Below, one piece after another: positions 29,400-39,300 of a stretch of DNA of 64,000 nt. Numbering within the stretch: the first letter of the stretch is position 1; every line of letters begins with the position of its first letter. The stretch covers positions 1 through 64,000 of the forward strand of contig CAYONZ010000013.1 in the NCBI GenBank assembly GCA_964405465.1, given 5' to 3'. This DNA is from CAYONZ01 sp964405465 (GTDB lineage Bacteria; Bdellovibrionota; Bdellovibrionia; Bdellovibrionales; JAMPXM01). The translations under genes were made by a program, and so were the position numbers. A model generated the notes under the pieces. That model did no database searches and was not told the DNA's origin. It worked only from the letters and a program-made list of their open reading frames with translations.

Positions 29400-30692
29400 G
29401 TGACTAAAGGTATTGGGGATTTGCAGAAGCGGTTGATGCTTACGATATTATTGGTTGCAATCTTTCGATTTGGTGTGCACATACCTGTTCCAGGTGTTGA
29501 TGGTAGACTTGTTTCGAGTTTTTTTGATTCTCAAAAGGGAATCCTAGGGCTCTTTAACACGTTTAGCGGTGGGGCACTCAATCAGTTTAGTATCTTTGCA
29601 TTGGGAATAACGCCTTATATTTCAAGCTCGATTATTTTTCAACTGCTCGGATCGGTGGTGCCATATCTCGAGAGTTTAAAAAAAGAGGGTGAAATTGGAC
29701 GAAAAAAAATAACCCAGTTTACGAGGTATGGTACCGTTGTTCTTGCTATTTTTCAGGGGCTCGCGATTGGGTCTTGGCTATTGAAGCAGAGTATTGATGG
29801 GAATCCTTTGGTTCGCGCTTCGGAGGTTGGATTTTTGTCATTCGAAATTTTTTCTGTGGTTACTTTGGTCGCGGGAACTTGTTTTGTAATGTGGCTTGGC
29901 GAACAGATTGCTGATCGGGGGCTCTCTGAGGGCTCGTCAATAATTATATTTGCAGGAATTGCTGCGAATATTCCTTCGGGTGCACTGAAGTTATTTGGAC
30001 TTTATCAACAAAACTCAATTCGGTTCGCAGAGTTTGCATTAATTTTGGCTTTAGTTATTTTGGTGGTTGGCTCCATTATTTTTTTGGAGATCGCTCAAAG
30101 AAAGATTCCAATTCATTCAAGCAGAGGCACAGCTGAAGTTGGGCCAATTGGAAGTTACTTGCCTTTCAAGATTAATTTGTCTGGTGTAATTCCTCCAATT
30201 TTTGCAAGTAGTTTGCTGATATTTCCAGCTACCGTTGCGGGATTTTTGAAAGTTCCATTTTTGAAAGAAATGGCGAACTTTTTAAGTCCTGGTGCGATGT
30301 TGTATAACCTTGCATTTGTACTCTTGATTACTTTTTTCTGTTTTTTTTATACTGAAGTAGTAATGAATCCACAAGATCTAGCTGATAACTTAAAAAAGGG
30401 TGGAAAGTTTGTGCCGGGCATCAGGGCCGGAAATAGCACTGTGGAATATCTTTCAATGGTGATGGAGAGGATGAATTGGCTTGGCGCGGTGTACTTGTCG
30501 TGTGTATCGGTGTTACCGGGGATTTTGATTGAACGACTTCACGTCCCATTCTATTTCGGGGGAACGAGCCTTCTGATTTTGGTAGGTGTGTCTATTAGTG
30601 TCATTCAGCAGTTTCAGACAGCGGTGATGTCACAAAAATATGAAGGGCTTTTGGCAGCGGCTCGGCAGGGAAAAGCTAGAGTTCGTTTTTAA
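29400..30692 (+). CDS. secY: Protein translocase channel subunit SecY
   Basis: 430 aa, about ten membrane spans. Inner-membrane pore of SecYEG. FRFGVHIPVPGVD, the plug-region GGALNQFSIFALGITPYISS, KKITQFTRYGT and the cytosolic loop with NPQDLADNLKKGGKFVPGIR are conserved. Start at GTG 29400, one nt after the rplO stop; an earlier in-frame ATG inside rplO is unlikely. adk, map and infA, which often follow secY, are not here. Confidence 0.95.
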   Translation: MTKGIGDLQKRLMLTILLVAIFRFGVHIPVPGVDGRLVSSFFDSQKGILGLFNTFSGGALNQFSIFALGITPYISSSIIFQLLGSVVPYLESLKKEGEIGRKKITQFTRYGTVVLAIFQGLAIGSWLLKQSIDGNPLVRASEVGFLSFEIFSVVTLVAGTCFVMWLGEQIADRGLSEGSSIIIFAGIAANIPSGALKLFGLYQQNSIRFAEFALILALVILVVGSIIFLEIAQRKIPIHSSRGTAEVGPIGSYLPFKINLSGVIPPIFASSLLIFPATVAGFLKVPFLKEMANFLSPGAMLYNLAFVLLITFFCFFYTEVVMNPQDLADNLKKGGKFVPGIRAGNSTVEYLSMVMERMNWLGAVYLSCVSVLPGILIERLHVPFYFGGTSLLILVGVSISVIQQFQTAVMSQKYEGLLAAARQGKARVRF

Positions 30693-30775
30693 CATGCTGC
30701 ATTTTTGAGAATTTAATTTGTTAGACATCGTTTGGTGGAAATGTTAACAGTGCGTTTCTTGTGGAGAATTTTTTT

Positions 30776-30889
30776 ATGAAAGTACGTGCTTCTGTAAAGA
30801 GGGTTTGTAATAAGTGCAAGGTTATCAAAAGAAAAGGGGTTGTCAGAGTGATATGTGTCAATCCTAAGCATAAGCAAAGGCAGGGTTAG
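30776..30889 (+). CDS. rpmJ: 50S ribosomal protein L36, zinc form
   Basis: 37 aa. [14 protein letters not shown] starts the family exactly. Zinc ligands are C11, C14, C27 and H32, the C+ form. ATG 30776 follows gtggagaa. Lies 83 nt after secY and just before rpsM. Confidence 0.96.
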   Translation: MKVRASVKRVCNKCKVIKRKGVVRVICVNPKHKQRQG

Positions 30890-30891
30890 TT

Positions 30892-31266
30892 ATGGCAAGG
30901 TTAAGTGGAGTTGATTTGCCGAAAAATAAAAGGGTTGAAGTTGCGCTCACTTATATATTTGGGATTGGAAAGTCTCGTGCAGTTGAAGTCTGTGAAATCG
31001 CGGGTTTGGACAGCAGTATGCGTGTGTCTCAACTTGTTGATTCTCAGGTCGCAAAGTTAAGAGAGATAATTGAGGGTAGTTTTAAGGTCGAAGGTGATCT
31101 GCGTAGGGAGGTCGGACTTTCTGTAAAGCGGTTGATGGATATGGGCTGCTATCGGGGAATGAGGCATAGGAAAGGCTTGCCTGTTCGTGGTCAAAGTACA
31201 AGGCAAAACGCTAGAACACGGAAGGGTCCGCGGAAGACTGTTGCAAATAAGAAAAAGACTGTTTAA
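30892..31266 (+). CDS. rpsM: 30S ribosomal protein S13
   Basis: 124 aa. Head protein contacting P-site tRNA and the B1 bridges. [30 protein letters not shown] and the C-terminal [20 protein letters not shown] with the basic tail are typical. Two nt after rpmJ. Confidence 0.97.
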   Translation: MARLSGVDLPKNKRVEVALTYIFGIGKSRAVEVCEIAGLDSSMRVSQLVDSQVAKLREIIEGSFKVEGDLRREVGLSVKRLMDMGCYRGMRHRKGLPVRGQSTRQNARTRKGPRKTVANKKKTV

Positions 31267-31279
31267 GGGGATAAACTGA

Positions 31280-31669
31280 ATGTCTACGACGAAAAAGAAT
31301 GTGAAAAAGAAAACGAGAAGAAATGTTGCCCATGGTAAATGTTTTGTGTTTGCAGGTTTCGGGAACACTATAGTCTCTGTTACTGATCCTGTGGGCGAGG
31401 TAATTGCGTGGTCTAGCGCTGGGCATTTGGGCTTCAAAGGAAGTCGGAAAGGCACTCCATTTGCTGCCCAAGTTGCAGCAGAGGATGTGGCGAAGAAAGC
31501 ATTGGATCAGGGTATGCGGTCTGTGGATGTTTTTTTGAGGGGGCCAGGAGCCGGTAGGGAACCTGCTATAAGGTCTCTCGCCTTGACTGGGCTGAGGGTT
31601 TCAACAATGCGTGATATTACGCCTGTTCCGCACAACGGCTGTCGGCCGCCAAAACGTCGTAGAATTTGA
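31280..31669 (+). CDS. rpsK: 30S ribosomal protein S11
   Basis: 129 aa. Platform protein lining the mRNA exit. [16 protein letters not shown] motif reads [32 protein letters not shown] and the C-terminal [24 protein letters not shown] ([19 protein letters not shown]) are conserved. Confidence 0.97.
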   Translation: MSTTKKNVKKKTRRNVAHGKCFVFAGFGNTIVSVTDPVGEVIAWSSAGHLGFKGSRKGTPFAAQVAAEDVAKKALDQGMRSVDVFLRGPGAGREPAIRSLALTGLRVSTMRDITPVPHNGCRPPKRRRI

Positions 31670-31685
31670 CTTGTCTGGAGGATAT

Positions 31686-32312
31686 GTGAGTTGTATTTCA
31701 AAAAGTGTTTGTAAATTGTGTCGTCGTGAAAATGTTAAATTATTTTTGAAGGGCGATAGGTGTTTAAGTGATAAATGTGCGTTCGAAAGACGACCTTACC
31801 CCCCTGGGCAGCATGGTCAGTCTCGTCTTAAATTTAGTGAATTTGCTCTTCAGTTGAGAGAGAAACAGAAGGCCAAACGTTATTATGGTGTGCACGAAAA
31901 ACAGTTTAGGCGTTATTTTGCCGCTGCAGAGCGAGCAAGAGGGGCAACTGGAGTCGAGCTTTTGACTCTTTTGGAGACTAGGCTTGATAATTTTGTCTTT
32001 ATGAGTGGATTTGCCTCTAGTAGAAGAGAAGCAAGGGTGCTAGTGGCTCATGGACATTTTTTGGTGAATGGTAAAAGCGTGAATGTTCCCAGTTATAATG
32101 TTGTAAAAGGGGATGTTGTTGAGGTGCATTTGGCCAGTCGGTCTCTGGCAAAAATCGTCTCCTCTGTTGCATCTGCTGTGAAGCGCGACTGCCCGGCTTG
32201 GATTGGAGCCTCCCATTCGGAATTTAAAGCGGTGGTTAAGGACTCTCCAGTCAGAGACCAAGTGTCTCTGCCTGTTGAGGAGAACATGATTGTGGAGTAT
32301 TATTCAAGGTAG
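31686..32312 (+). CDS. rpsD: 30S ribosomal protein S4, zinc-binding type
   Basis: 208 aa. Primary 16S binder; in E. coli it represses the alpha operon. The N-terminus carries CKLC and a second Cys pair (CLSDKC), the zinc form. ERRPYPPGQHGQ, EKQKAKRYYGVHEKQFRRYF and the S4 domain (LETRLDNFVF) follow. GTG 31686, after ctggaggat, gives the family length; the frame is open further upstream into rpsK. Confidence 0.96.
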   Translation: MSCISKSVCKLCRRENVKLFLKGDRCLSDKCAFERRPYPPGQHGQSRLKFSEFALQLREKQKAKRYYGVHEKQFRRYFAAAERARGATGVELLTLLETRLDNFVFMSGFASSRREARVLVAHGHFLVNGKSVNVPSYNVVKGDVVEVHLASRSLAKIVSSVASAVKRDCPAWIGASHSEFKAVVKDSPVRDQVSLPVEENMIVEYYSR

Positions 32313-32348
32313 ATTACTTTAGTAACAGTTGAGCTTTTGGGGGATTTG

Positions 32349-33368
32349 ATGCAGCACTATTATAAATTTTGGCGCGATTTGATAAAGCCTAAGAGCTTTG
32401 AGGTGGAGCGCGAGACTTTGAGTGACTTCTATGGGAAATTTTTGGTGAAGCCACTTGAGCGTGGCTATGGGGTGACTTTGGGCAATTCTCTACGTAGAAT
32501 TCTTCTGAGCTCGATGATGGGATCAGCGATTTCTGCCGTAAAGTTGGAGGGTGTAGTTCATGAGTTTGCCACAATTCCAGATGTTATGGAGGATGTGACA
32601 GATATTGTGCTGAATTTAAAAATGGTGAGGCTAAAACAGTATACGGCTGACGTTCAGGTTTTTAGGGTAAGGAAGCAGGGGCCGTGCGTAGTGAAGGCAT
32701 CAGATTTGTTTTCTAGTGATAAAGTTCATGTTTTAAATCCGGAACAGGTAATCTGTACAGTCGGTGCCGCAGGTGTGTTTGATGCGGAGCTTATTGTGAC
32801 CTATGGGCGTGGTTTTGTTGTTGCTGACGATATAGATCAGAATTTGTCTGTTGGATTTATTGCATTGGATAGCATCTATAGTCCTGTTCGCAAGGTTAAC
32901 TATGGAGTTTCTGCTGCAAGGGTCGGGCAAAAGACAGATTATGATGCTTTAACTATTGAAGTTTGGACAGATGGAGCTATAAAACCGGAAGAAAGTGTCG
33001 CTCTAGCTTCAAAGATTTTAAAGGAACAGCTAAAGGTGTTTTTGACATTTGATGATTCGGTGGAGCCAGAAGATGCCGTTGATGACGGCCGTTCTCCTCA
33101 GTTGAATGAGAATTTGTTTAGGTCAGTGGATGATCTTGAGCTGTCAGTTAGAAGTGCAAATTGTTTGAAAAACGCAAATATTAGGTACATCGGAGAATTG
33201 GTTGCACGAAGTGAGGCTGAGATGCTGAAGACAAAAAACTTCGGGCGGAAGTCTTTGAATGAAATAAAAGAAATTTTGGCAAAAATGGGTTTAGGTTTGG
33301 GGATGAAGGTAGATGGCTGGCCACCAAGTGGTTGGGATCCTTCATCTTTCTCTAGGAAAGACAGTTGA
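32349..33368 (+). CDS. rpoA: DNA-directed RNA polymerase subunit alpha
   Basis: 339 aa. The N-terminal dimerisation domain has [24 protein letters not shown] sequence ([20 protein letters not shown]) and [18 protein letters not shown]. The C-terminal domain that contacts UP elements and activators has [16 protein letters not shown] and [16 protein letters not shown] 32349 follows tgggggat; a TTG at 32337 is upstream of the Shine-Dalgarno. Confidence 0.97.
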   Translation: MQHYYKFWRDLIKPKSFEVERETLSDFYGKFLVKPLERGYGVTLGNSLRRILLSSMMGSAISAVKLEGVVHEFATIPDVMEDVTDIVLNLKMVRLKQYTADVQVFRVRKQGPCVVKASDLFSSDKVHVLNPEQVICTVGAAGVFDAELIVTYGRGFVVADDIDQNLSVGFIALDSIYSPVRKVNYGVSAARVGQKTDYDALTIEVWTDGAIKPEESVALASKILKEQLKVFLTFDDSVEPEDAVDDGRSPQLNENLFRSVDDLELSVRSANCLKNANIRYIGELVARSEAEMLKTKNFGRKSLNEIKEILAKMGLGLGMKVDGWPPSGWDPSSFSRKDS

Positions 33369-33376
33369 GGTGAGAC

Positions 33377-33856
33377 ATGAGACATAGAGCTATGGTTAGT
33401 ACTTTTGGAAGAAAATCTGGGCCGAGGGCCGCAATGCTCAAGTCATTGGTCTCTCATTTAGTAACTCATGGTCGGATTACAACCACTTTGGCTAAGGCGA
33501 AAGAATTAAAAAGACATGTTGAGAAGTCAGTAACTGTTGCTAAAGGTGGCGGATCTCAACATAGTCACAGAATCCTTACGTCAAGGTTTTCAAGTACCTC
33601 TGTTGCCTCAGGATTGGTTGCTGTCGGATCACGGTTTGCTGATAGAGCTGGGGGGTATACTCGTTTGATTCGTGTTGCTAATAGAGCAGGTGACAATGCT
33701 GAAATGGCGATTATTGAATTTGTGGATTACAAGCCAGAGATGAATGATGTGACTGTAACCTCAGTTGACGCAAATCTTGAAGCGGCCATTGCAAAACGAA
33801 AAAGAGTTAGAAAGTTGCAGAAGTCTGCACGTCGGGTGAGGGCAAGAAACGCTTGA
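33377..33856 (+). CDS. rplQ: 50S ribosomal protein L17
   Basis: 159 aa, longer than the about 120-130 aa E. coli form because of an extended C-terminal basic helix ([17 protein letters not shown]). [40 protein letters not shown] and [24 protein letters not shown] motifs are clear. Last gene of the alpha cluster. Confidence 0.95.
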   Translation: MRHRAMVSTFGRKSGPRAAMLKSLVSHLVTHGRITTTLAKAKELKRHVEKSVTVAKGGGSQHSHRILTSRFSSTSVASGLVAVGSRFADRAGGYTRLIRVANRAGDNAEMAIIEFVDYKPEMNDVTVTSVDANLEAAIAKRKRVRKLQKSARRVRARNA

Positions 33857-33890
33857 GACGAGATGGTGTTTTGTTGACTGTTTTTTTTTT

Positions 33891-34337
33891 TTGGGGGCCG
33901 TCGGGCTTGCGACTGTTTTTAAGTCCCGAATTGTGTCGAAAGAAATAAGCCCAAACTTGGAGCTCTTGGGTGGCCAATCTGTGATTGTAGTTTTTTTTGG
34001 TAGCTGGTGCGGTCCTTGTGTGTCTGAGTTTCCTTCTCTTTTTAGGTTTATGAAAGAGGTAAATTCGAGTCAGTTTATTTTAGTCGCGGAGGATGACAAT
34101 GAGTCCTCTGTTCGAGATTTTCTCCGTCCCTATGGTGCGCTGGGTGTGAATGTTCGGTTGATTTTTGACAATGACAAGTCTTATGCTGAACATTTCGCGG
34201 TTGAAAGATTGCCTGAATCGTTGGTGCTGAAGAACGGAAGGCTTTGTGATCGTTTGGTGGGAGAGCAGGACTGGTCTTCGAAATCAGTGAGAAGTCGTGT
34301 TTTTAGGCTGCTTTCGTCAGATGAGTTGTGTCATTGA
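33891..34337 (+). CDS. Thioredoxin-fold protein with WCGPC active site, uncertain 5' end
   Basis: Probable thiol-disulfide oxidoreductase of the TlpA/ResA/AhpC-TSA type, up to 148 aa. VIVVFFGSWCGPCVSEFPSL carries the CxxC active site, and the cis-Pro loop is VERLPESLVL. The 5' end is doubtful. The reading frame enters through a run of 12 T (33881-33892), and the only in-frame start is TTG 33891 without a good Shine-Dalgarno. One T more, or two fewer, would join it to TTG 33871 or 33874, which do have one (gagacgag), adding a hydrophobic leader (LTVFFFLGAVGLA) that would export the protein. An internal GTG at 33933 is another option. It overlaps the end of metF tail to tail by 7 nt. Confidence 0.65.
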   Translation: MGAVGLATVFKSRIVSKEISPNLELLGGQSVIVVFFGSWCGPCVSEFPSLFRFMKEVNSSQFILVAEDDNESSVRDFLRPYGALGVNVRLIFDNDKSYAEHFAVERLPESLVLKNGRLCDRLVGEQDWSSKSVRSRVFRLLSSDELCH

Positions 34338-35263
34338 ACGCTTGATTGTTTTAGGTGGTTTATTAAGAGACTGGCATGTTCTGAATCTGCCAAAATAAAA
34401 ATGTGAATCCCCACTGCGCCGGAGCTTTTGAATTGTTCCACTATGTGTGTGTAGTTTTGGACTATTGATTCTGGAGTTAATGGAGCATCCTGAAGTTGTA
34501 GCAGCAGAGGTTTGGGAATAGTAAATCCAAACCTTTTGGAGAGTCTCGTTGCTTGTGGAATGGAATTGAGTATTCTTATTCCGGGAATTATTGGGATGAA
34601 AACTCCTTCACTTGCCAGTTCATCAAGAAATTTCGCATAGCTTTCAGCAGAATAGACCATCTGCGTGATGCCGTATTGAGCGCCGGCAAGTACTTTTTGT
34701 TTGAAATGTAGAATTCTTTTTTTTCTGTCTGGTTCTTCTGGATACGCCGCGGCTCCGATGCAAAAGTCTGTATGTACTCTTCCATCAACTTCGTAACTGT
34801 TTCGATCTAAGTAGTTTCCCTCATTCAAATTCTTTATCTGTGAAATTAGCTGGTGAGCAAAATGATGAGAGTTGGCTTTTGGTTGCCAATCCTGAGTGTC
34901 TCTTGGGGGATCGCCTCTAAGTGCAAGAATATTCCTAATTCCAAAATAGTGGTGGTCCATAATCTGATTCTCCACTTCAATTGGGGAGAGATCTCTACAT
35001 GTGAAATGTGCTATGCACGGAGTATTGAATTGTTCTTTGACTATTTGTGCGATAGGGAGGCTGCCCGATCTTAGACTTCCGCCAGCTCCTTTTGTAACTG
35101 CTATAAAATCTGCGCCTGCATTTCTGAGTCTTTCGATCTGCAGCAATGTTTCCTCATTGAGAAGTCCATTTCTTGGGGGGATGATTTCGGCAGACACGGT
35201 GAATGGCGCTGCTTTCAGGATTTCGGTAATTTTTTTGTCGATGTTGAATCCTATTTTTTTCAA
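34331..35263 (-). CDS. metF: Methylenetetrahydrofolate reductase
   Basis: 310 aa. FAD-dependent reduction of 5,10-methylene-THF to 5-methyl-THF for methionine synthesis. Seen: VSAEIIPPRNG with the catalytic Glu, DFIAVTKGAGGS, HFTCRD, NILALRGDPPRD and IGAAAYPEEP, and the barrel C-terminus (FIPIIPGI). The start is TTG 35263, four nt after a perfect ggaggt. Minus strand, converging on the thioredoxin-fold gene. Confidence 0.92.
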   Translation of the reverse strand: MKKIGFNIDKKITEILKAAPFTVSAEIIPPRNGLLNEETLLQIERLRNAGADFIAVTKGAGGSLRSGSLPIAQIVKEQFNTPCIAHFTCRDLSPIEVENQIMDHHYFGIRNILALRGDPPRDTQDWQPKANSHHFAHQLISQIKNLNEGNYLDRNSYEVDGRVHTDFCIGAAAYPEEPDRKKRILHFKQKVLAGAQYGITQMVYSAESYAKFLDELASEGVFIPIIPGIRILNSIPQATRLSKRFGFTIPKPLLLQLQDAPLTPESIVQNYTHIVEQFKSSGAVGIHIFILADSEHASLLINHLKQSSVQ

Positions 35264-35288
35264 TTTGACCTCCAGACGATCTGGTTTG

Positions 35289-35316
35289 ATTGTAGCAATC
35301 GATGGGCGTGGTGCAA
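35289..35316 (-). promoter_or_regulatory. Putative metF promoter
   Basis: On the minus strand: TTGCAC, 16-nt spacer, TACAAT (5/6) with TGC directly before it (extended -10). It ends about 25 nt before the metF TTG start. Best-looking promoter in the window. Confidence 0.5.
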
Positions 35317-35640
35317 AATTGTTTATTTAGTGATTATAGAATTGATTCGGAGAGTTCAAAAGCAAGTGGGACGGCTGGGCACCTGATCCTTCACTGTTTA
35401 GTTTTTTGCGGAGTGTGTTCAGTGACCTTTTGGTTTTGTGTACCGGAAAAAGTTTTCAAGTCTCATTGTGGTTTGGATCTTAAAATTTAATTTTGGTAGA
35501 TCATTTGAAACATTGTGAGTGCGAATTTCTCCGTTTTCCAAGGAGCGGTTTTAGTACAATTTGAATTGGTTTTTCTGACCTTTAGAAAAGGGGAACGAGA
35601 AAGAAATTGATTCATTTAATCATCTTTTTGCAAAACATTT

Positions 35641-35932
35641 GAACTCTCTGATTAATCGATACATTTGAACTCTCTGATTAATCGATACATTTGAACTCTC
35701 TGATTAATCGGTACATTTGAACTCTCTGATTGATTGGTACATTTGAACTCTCTGATTGATTGGTACATTTGAACTCTNNNNNNNNNNNNNNNNNNNNNNN
35801 NNNNNNNNNNNNNNNNNNNNNNNNNNNNNNNNNNNNNNNNNNNNNNNNNNNNNNNNNNNNNNNNNNNNNNNNNNNNNTCTCTGATTGATTGGTACATTTG
35901 AACTCTCTGATTGATTGGTACATTTGAACTCT
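35641..35932. repeat. 26-bp tandem repeat array interrupted by a 100-N gap
   Basis: Units of gaactctctgattgattggtacattt. Five whole units lie left of the gap (35641-35770) plus 7 nt; a 22-nt part-unit and one whole unit plus 7 nt lie right of it. N runs from 35778 to 35877. Units 1 and 2 end aatcgatacattt, unit 3 aatcggtacattt and units 4 onward gattggtacattt, so the left edge is diverged. Units abut directly, with no spacers. Confidence 0.95.
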
Positions 35933-36266
35933 GTCACTTGTCAGGCCTTCAATGGTTTTTGGGACGGCAAGGTTATTCTTTTGTGCTTTGGTTGGGTTCT
36001 TCCTAAATTTTGGTATTTTCAGAAGGGGGCGTGTAAGGGGAATAGTTGTGTATTTGATTTTCGAGAATATTTGCTGTGGATGTTTTTTGGGGCGCTCGGG
36101 CGGGAAGTGATCTTTGCATATATTTCTTTGAGATCACACTTCTAGCCTTATGAGTATTGTTGGGGGGAATGCGGATGTTTCGTAGGAGCTGGAAATTATG
36201 TCCGCAAGCTAACGCCAACTGACTCAGGAGTCTTTGACTCACAGAATCTTGGGCGAACCGTCCGCA

Positions 36267-36343
36267 AGATTGAGTTCCAATGGAAAATTGCTGTTGGAAT
36301 CGCCGGTAGATTGAGTTCCGATGGGAAATTGCTGTTGGAGTCG
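36267..36343. repeat. Two-copy 36-nt imperfect direct repeat
   Basis: Copies at 36267-36302 and 36308-36343 (period 41) share agattgagttcc(a/g)atgg(a/g)aaattgctgttgga(a/g)tcg with three substitutions. Lies just downstream of the 3' end of the giant minus-strand gene. Confidence 0.85.
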
Positions 36344-36395
36344 GTGTAGGTTAAATTTACTGGTCAATCTTCAGCGAAGCGGTCAATTCTGATCC

Positions 36396-39300
36396 CTAAA
36401 AGCTATCGATAGAGACAATATTATTACCACCTGGACGGTCGAAGTACAGGATCCTATTTCTTGTCCAATCTATGTCGAAAGTTCTCCAGCTTGCTAATGG
36501 ACAATTCCCATTTATGGTTTTACTTACCACCCCTGCGGGAGTTTGGACGTAGAGTGCGAATGTGGCGTCACCGGTGTTCACTACCTGAGTGAATATCTTT
36601 GTGCCGTCCGAGTTGAACCGAGACCACACATATTGGCCGGTTCCCGAAAGCTGAGTGGAGGTTCGGTTTGTGAGATTCAGATATAGGTTTATTCCGGAGG
36701 TAGTCAGTGTTCCACCTGAGGTTGGACAGAACTCGACGACCATTCCTGTGCCGTCTGGGGAGTATTGTGGGTAGACAAATGCATATTCTGAGTAAGTTGA
36801 ATTTGTGTAGACCTGATTGATATTTGATCCGTCTGGATCCATGATTACGATACTTGCTGGAGCGGAGGATCCATTAGAGTATGGCCCCATATATATCAAT
36901 CTTTGACCGTTGGGCGACACTTCGAGGTAAACTCCCGGTGAGTTTGCTCCAAGTGAGTTGTTACTTATACCTGCTTTAATCAAAGTTGTGCTCGAATTCG
37001 TTGAGCCGTCTACTCTTGTCTTATGAATTTCGTAGTCGCCATTCCCTTGCATGCCTACGTAGTAAACCCATACTCCGTCTGGCGAGATGCTCCAGGCTTT
37101 TGGCAGAACTCCAAATGTAGAACTTGAGGCAAGATCCGCAGCAAGAAGAACTCGACCTGTTCCATCGACATTGATTGAGTAGAGTCTCCATCCAGATTCG
37201 GTATCGTTTGATGAGTAAACAACTTTTGTTGAATCAGGTGTAAATGCGGCTTTGTAAACCACGAGTGAAGTGCTGCTGATAGGGTTAAGATTGAGTCGCA
37301 ATGGATTTGGGGACGCTGTATTGATTGTGGAAATGAATAGATCGCTGTCGCTACTGGATCCAGAATCGCGTGGAGCATGGTAGATTACTTTCGTTCTGTC
37401 TGGTGAAACTCCATTGTTTACCTGATTTACTGAAGTAACTTTTATCCCATTGAAATACTGATATTGATCTCCGGAGTTTTCTCTAGGCAAATACGCGCAT
37501 CCGCCTGATGGTATTGAGTCTGAAAGTGTGACGGGAGTCGTTGAGAGATCATTTGAGGTTCGCTTGAGCGCGATTCGATTGCTGACAGTACTTTCAAATA
37601 GAATTTTAGAATCATCATCGAGAATTTGGAGGTCAGCAACGGGCTCAGTTGCAGCTGAACCTATAGATTTAATCGTGGGCGAGGTTTGGGAAAAGTCATA
37701 AAGAGTCAGAGGACCACTTTCTACAGCCAGAAGTTTGTTGGAGGAGTTGAAGAGCTGATAGCCCGCTGATGCCGAGGCCAAGCTGACATAATGTCCCCCA
37801 GCATCATATGGATTTAGCATGAGCAGGCCTGCGACATTCTGATTGTCGTTAACAATCGCATTACAGCCGTCGCTCGTCAGACGTATGTAATCTGTGGAGC
37901 TCGTTGCTAATCCAGCGACGTGTCCGGTGGCATCTACACTTGGAAGAATTGAGAATGTTTGGAAATTGGTTGCTGAACCAAGTTGAATTGTCACAGTCTT
38001 CGAGCTTCCGGATGCTAAGCCTGCTGCTGTGGTAGGTATTTTGATAAGACCTTTTTGAGAGGAAGCAGAGTAAAGGGCGGTTCCACTTGAAGATGGGAAA
38101 TTGGTTCCTGATACGGCCGTTCCACCTGTGATGGTCCAAGTGAAAGATGTGTCGTTAGTTGGTGCTGGGGAAAGAGTAAAGCCTATGTAGGCCGCGCAAC
38201 CTTCTGTTGGGTATGTGGTACCAGTGCTTGTGATGGTCACACTAGTTAAATCATTAATTGTAAGAGTTGTGGAGCTTGTGGCTCCGATGGTTGCTTTATT
38301 TGCGGTCACCGCGGCTGAGCTTGCGGAGATGGTGAAGACGGCGGTTTCACTGCCCTCGACTAGGGCATCTGTTGCTGCAGCGATGTTTAGATTTGCAGAA
38401 GTCTGACCCGCGGTGATCGTGACCGTGGAGTCTGGAGTACTGCTAAAGTCAGCGGATACTGCCGAGCCTGAGGTTTGCGAGATTGAAAATGTGAGGTCTT
38501 CGCTGGCAGCACTGTCAATTTGTACAACGAGATTTACAGATGAACCTTCGTCAACACTGTAGGAGTTCGACGCGAAGGTCACAGTTTTGACAGGAGGAGT
38601 ATCGTTGTCGTTGATGGTGAGGGTGTGAACGTTGGTTGACCCTATGATGGCTCCGACAAGGCCCGTTGAAGACATGGTTGCAATAACTGTTTCGTTTGAT
38701 TCTACGGCTGTGTCATCAACAATTGTGACCGTGATAGAACCGCTAGTTTGTCCTGCTGCAATCGTTATAGAGGAAGCACTTAGAGAGTAATCGGTGCCTC
38801 CGCCTGTAGCTGTACCGGTGATTGTGAGGGGAATAGTTGCATCTTCGCCACCAGCCGCTGACAAGGTTGCAGTGATCGTTGCTGTTCCTGCTGATTCAGA
38901 AACTGACTGTGAGGCAAGTGAAAAATTCACTGTTGGTGCCGTGTCGTCATCGGTGATTGTCACGACTCCAGAATTATCAGCTATTGTGGCATTGGTAGCA
39001 TTCGAGAGATTGAGATAAAAGGCTTCTGTAGCCTCATGAACACTATCGCCAGTGATTGCTACCGTGATGGTTTTTGATGTTTGTCCTGCAGTGAAAGTCA
39101 GTGTTCCGGAACCAGCTGTATAATCGGTTGCAGATACGGCCGAACCATTGGCCGTGGCCCAATCGACGGTGATGGATTGGTAGCTTGGGTTACTCAAATG
39201 CACTGTAACGACTGCGTTTCCGTCACTCTCTCCTACGGTAAGATCGTCAATGGTGATCGAGGGTTGTGAATCATTATTAGTGATTGTGACTGTTTGAACT

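Larger units (their letters stand above)
35264..36395. other. 1.1-kb non-coding stretch with minisatellite and gap
   Basis: No gene I can support. It holds the metF promoter (35289-35316), the 26-bp array with its gap (35641-35932), a GACTC-AG-GAGTC palindrome (36221-36232) and a two-copy 36-nt repeat (36267-36343). Short open frames on both strands have no recognisable motif or Shine-Dalgarno. Confidence 0.7.

Noticed and set aside
35302..35490. 62-codon plus-strand open frame upstream of metF
   Set aside because: It overlaps the metF promoter, has no Shine-Dalgarno and resembles no family.
35641..35932. CRISPR array
   Set aside because: Units of 26 bp abut directly with no variable spacers and no cas genes nearby; it is a simple minisatellite.
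35652..35937. Minus-strand frames through the 26-bp array
   Set aside because: All three frames are open because the repeat unit lacks stops; overlapping frames encode the same repeats and half is N.
35915..36145. 76-codon plus-strand open frame after the minisatellite
   Set aside because: Begins inside the repeat, aromatic-rich random composition, no motif.
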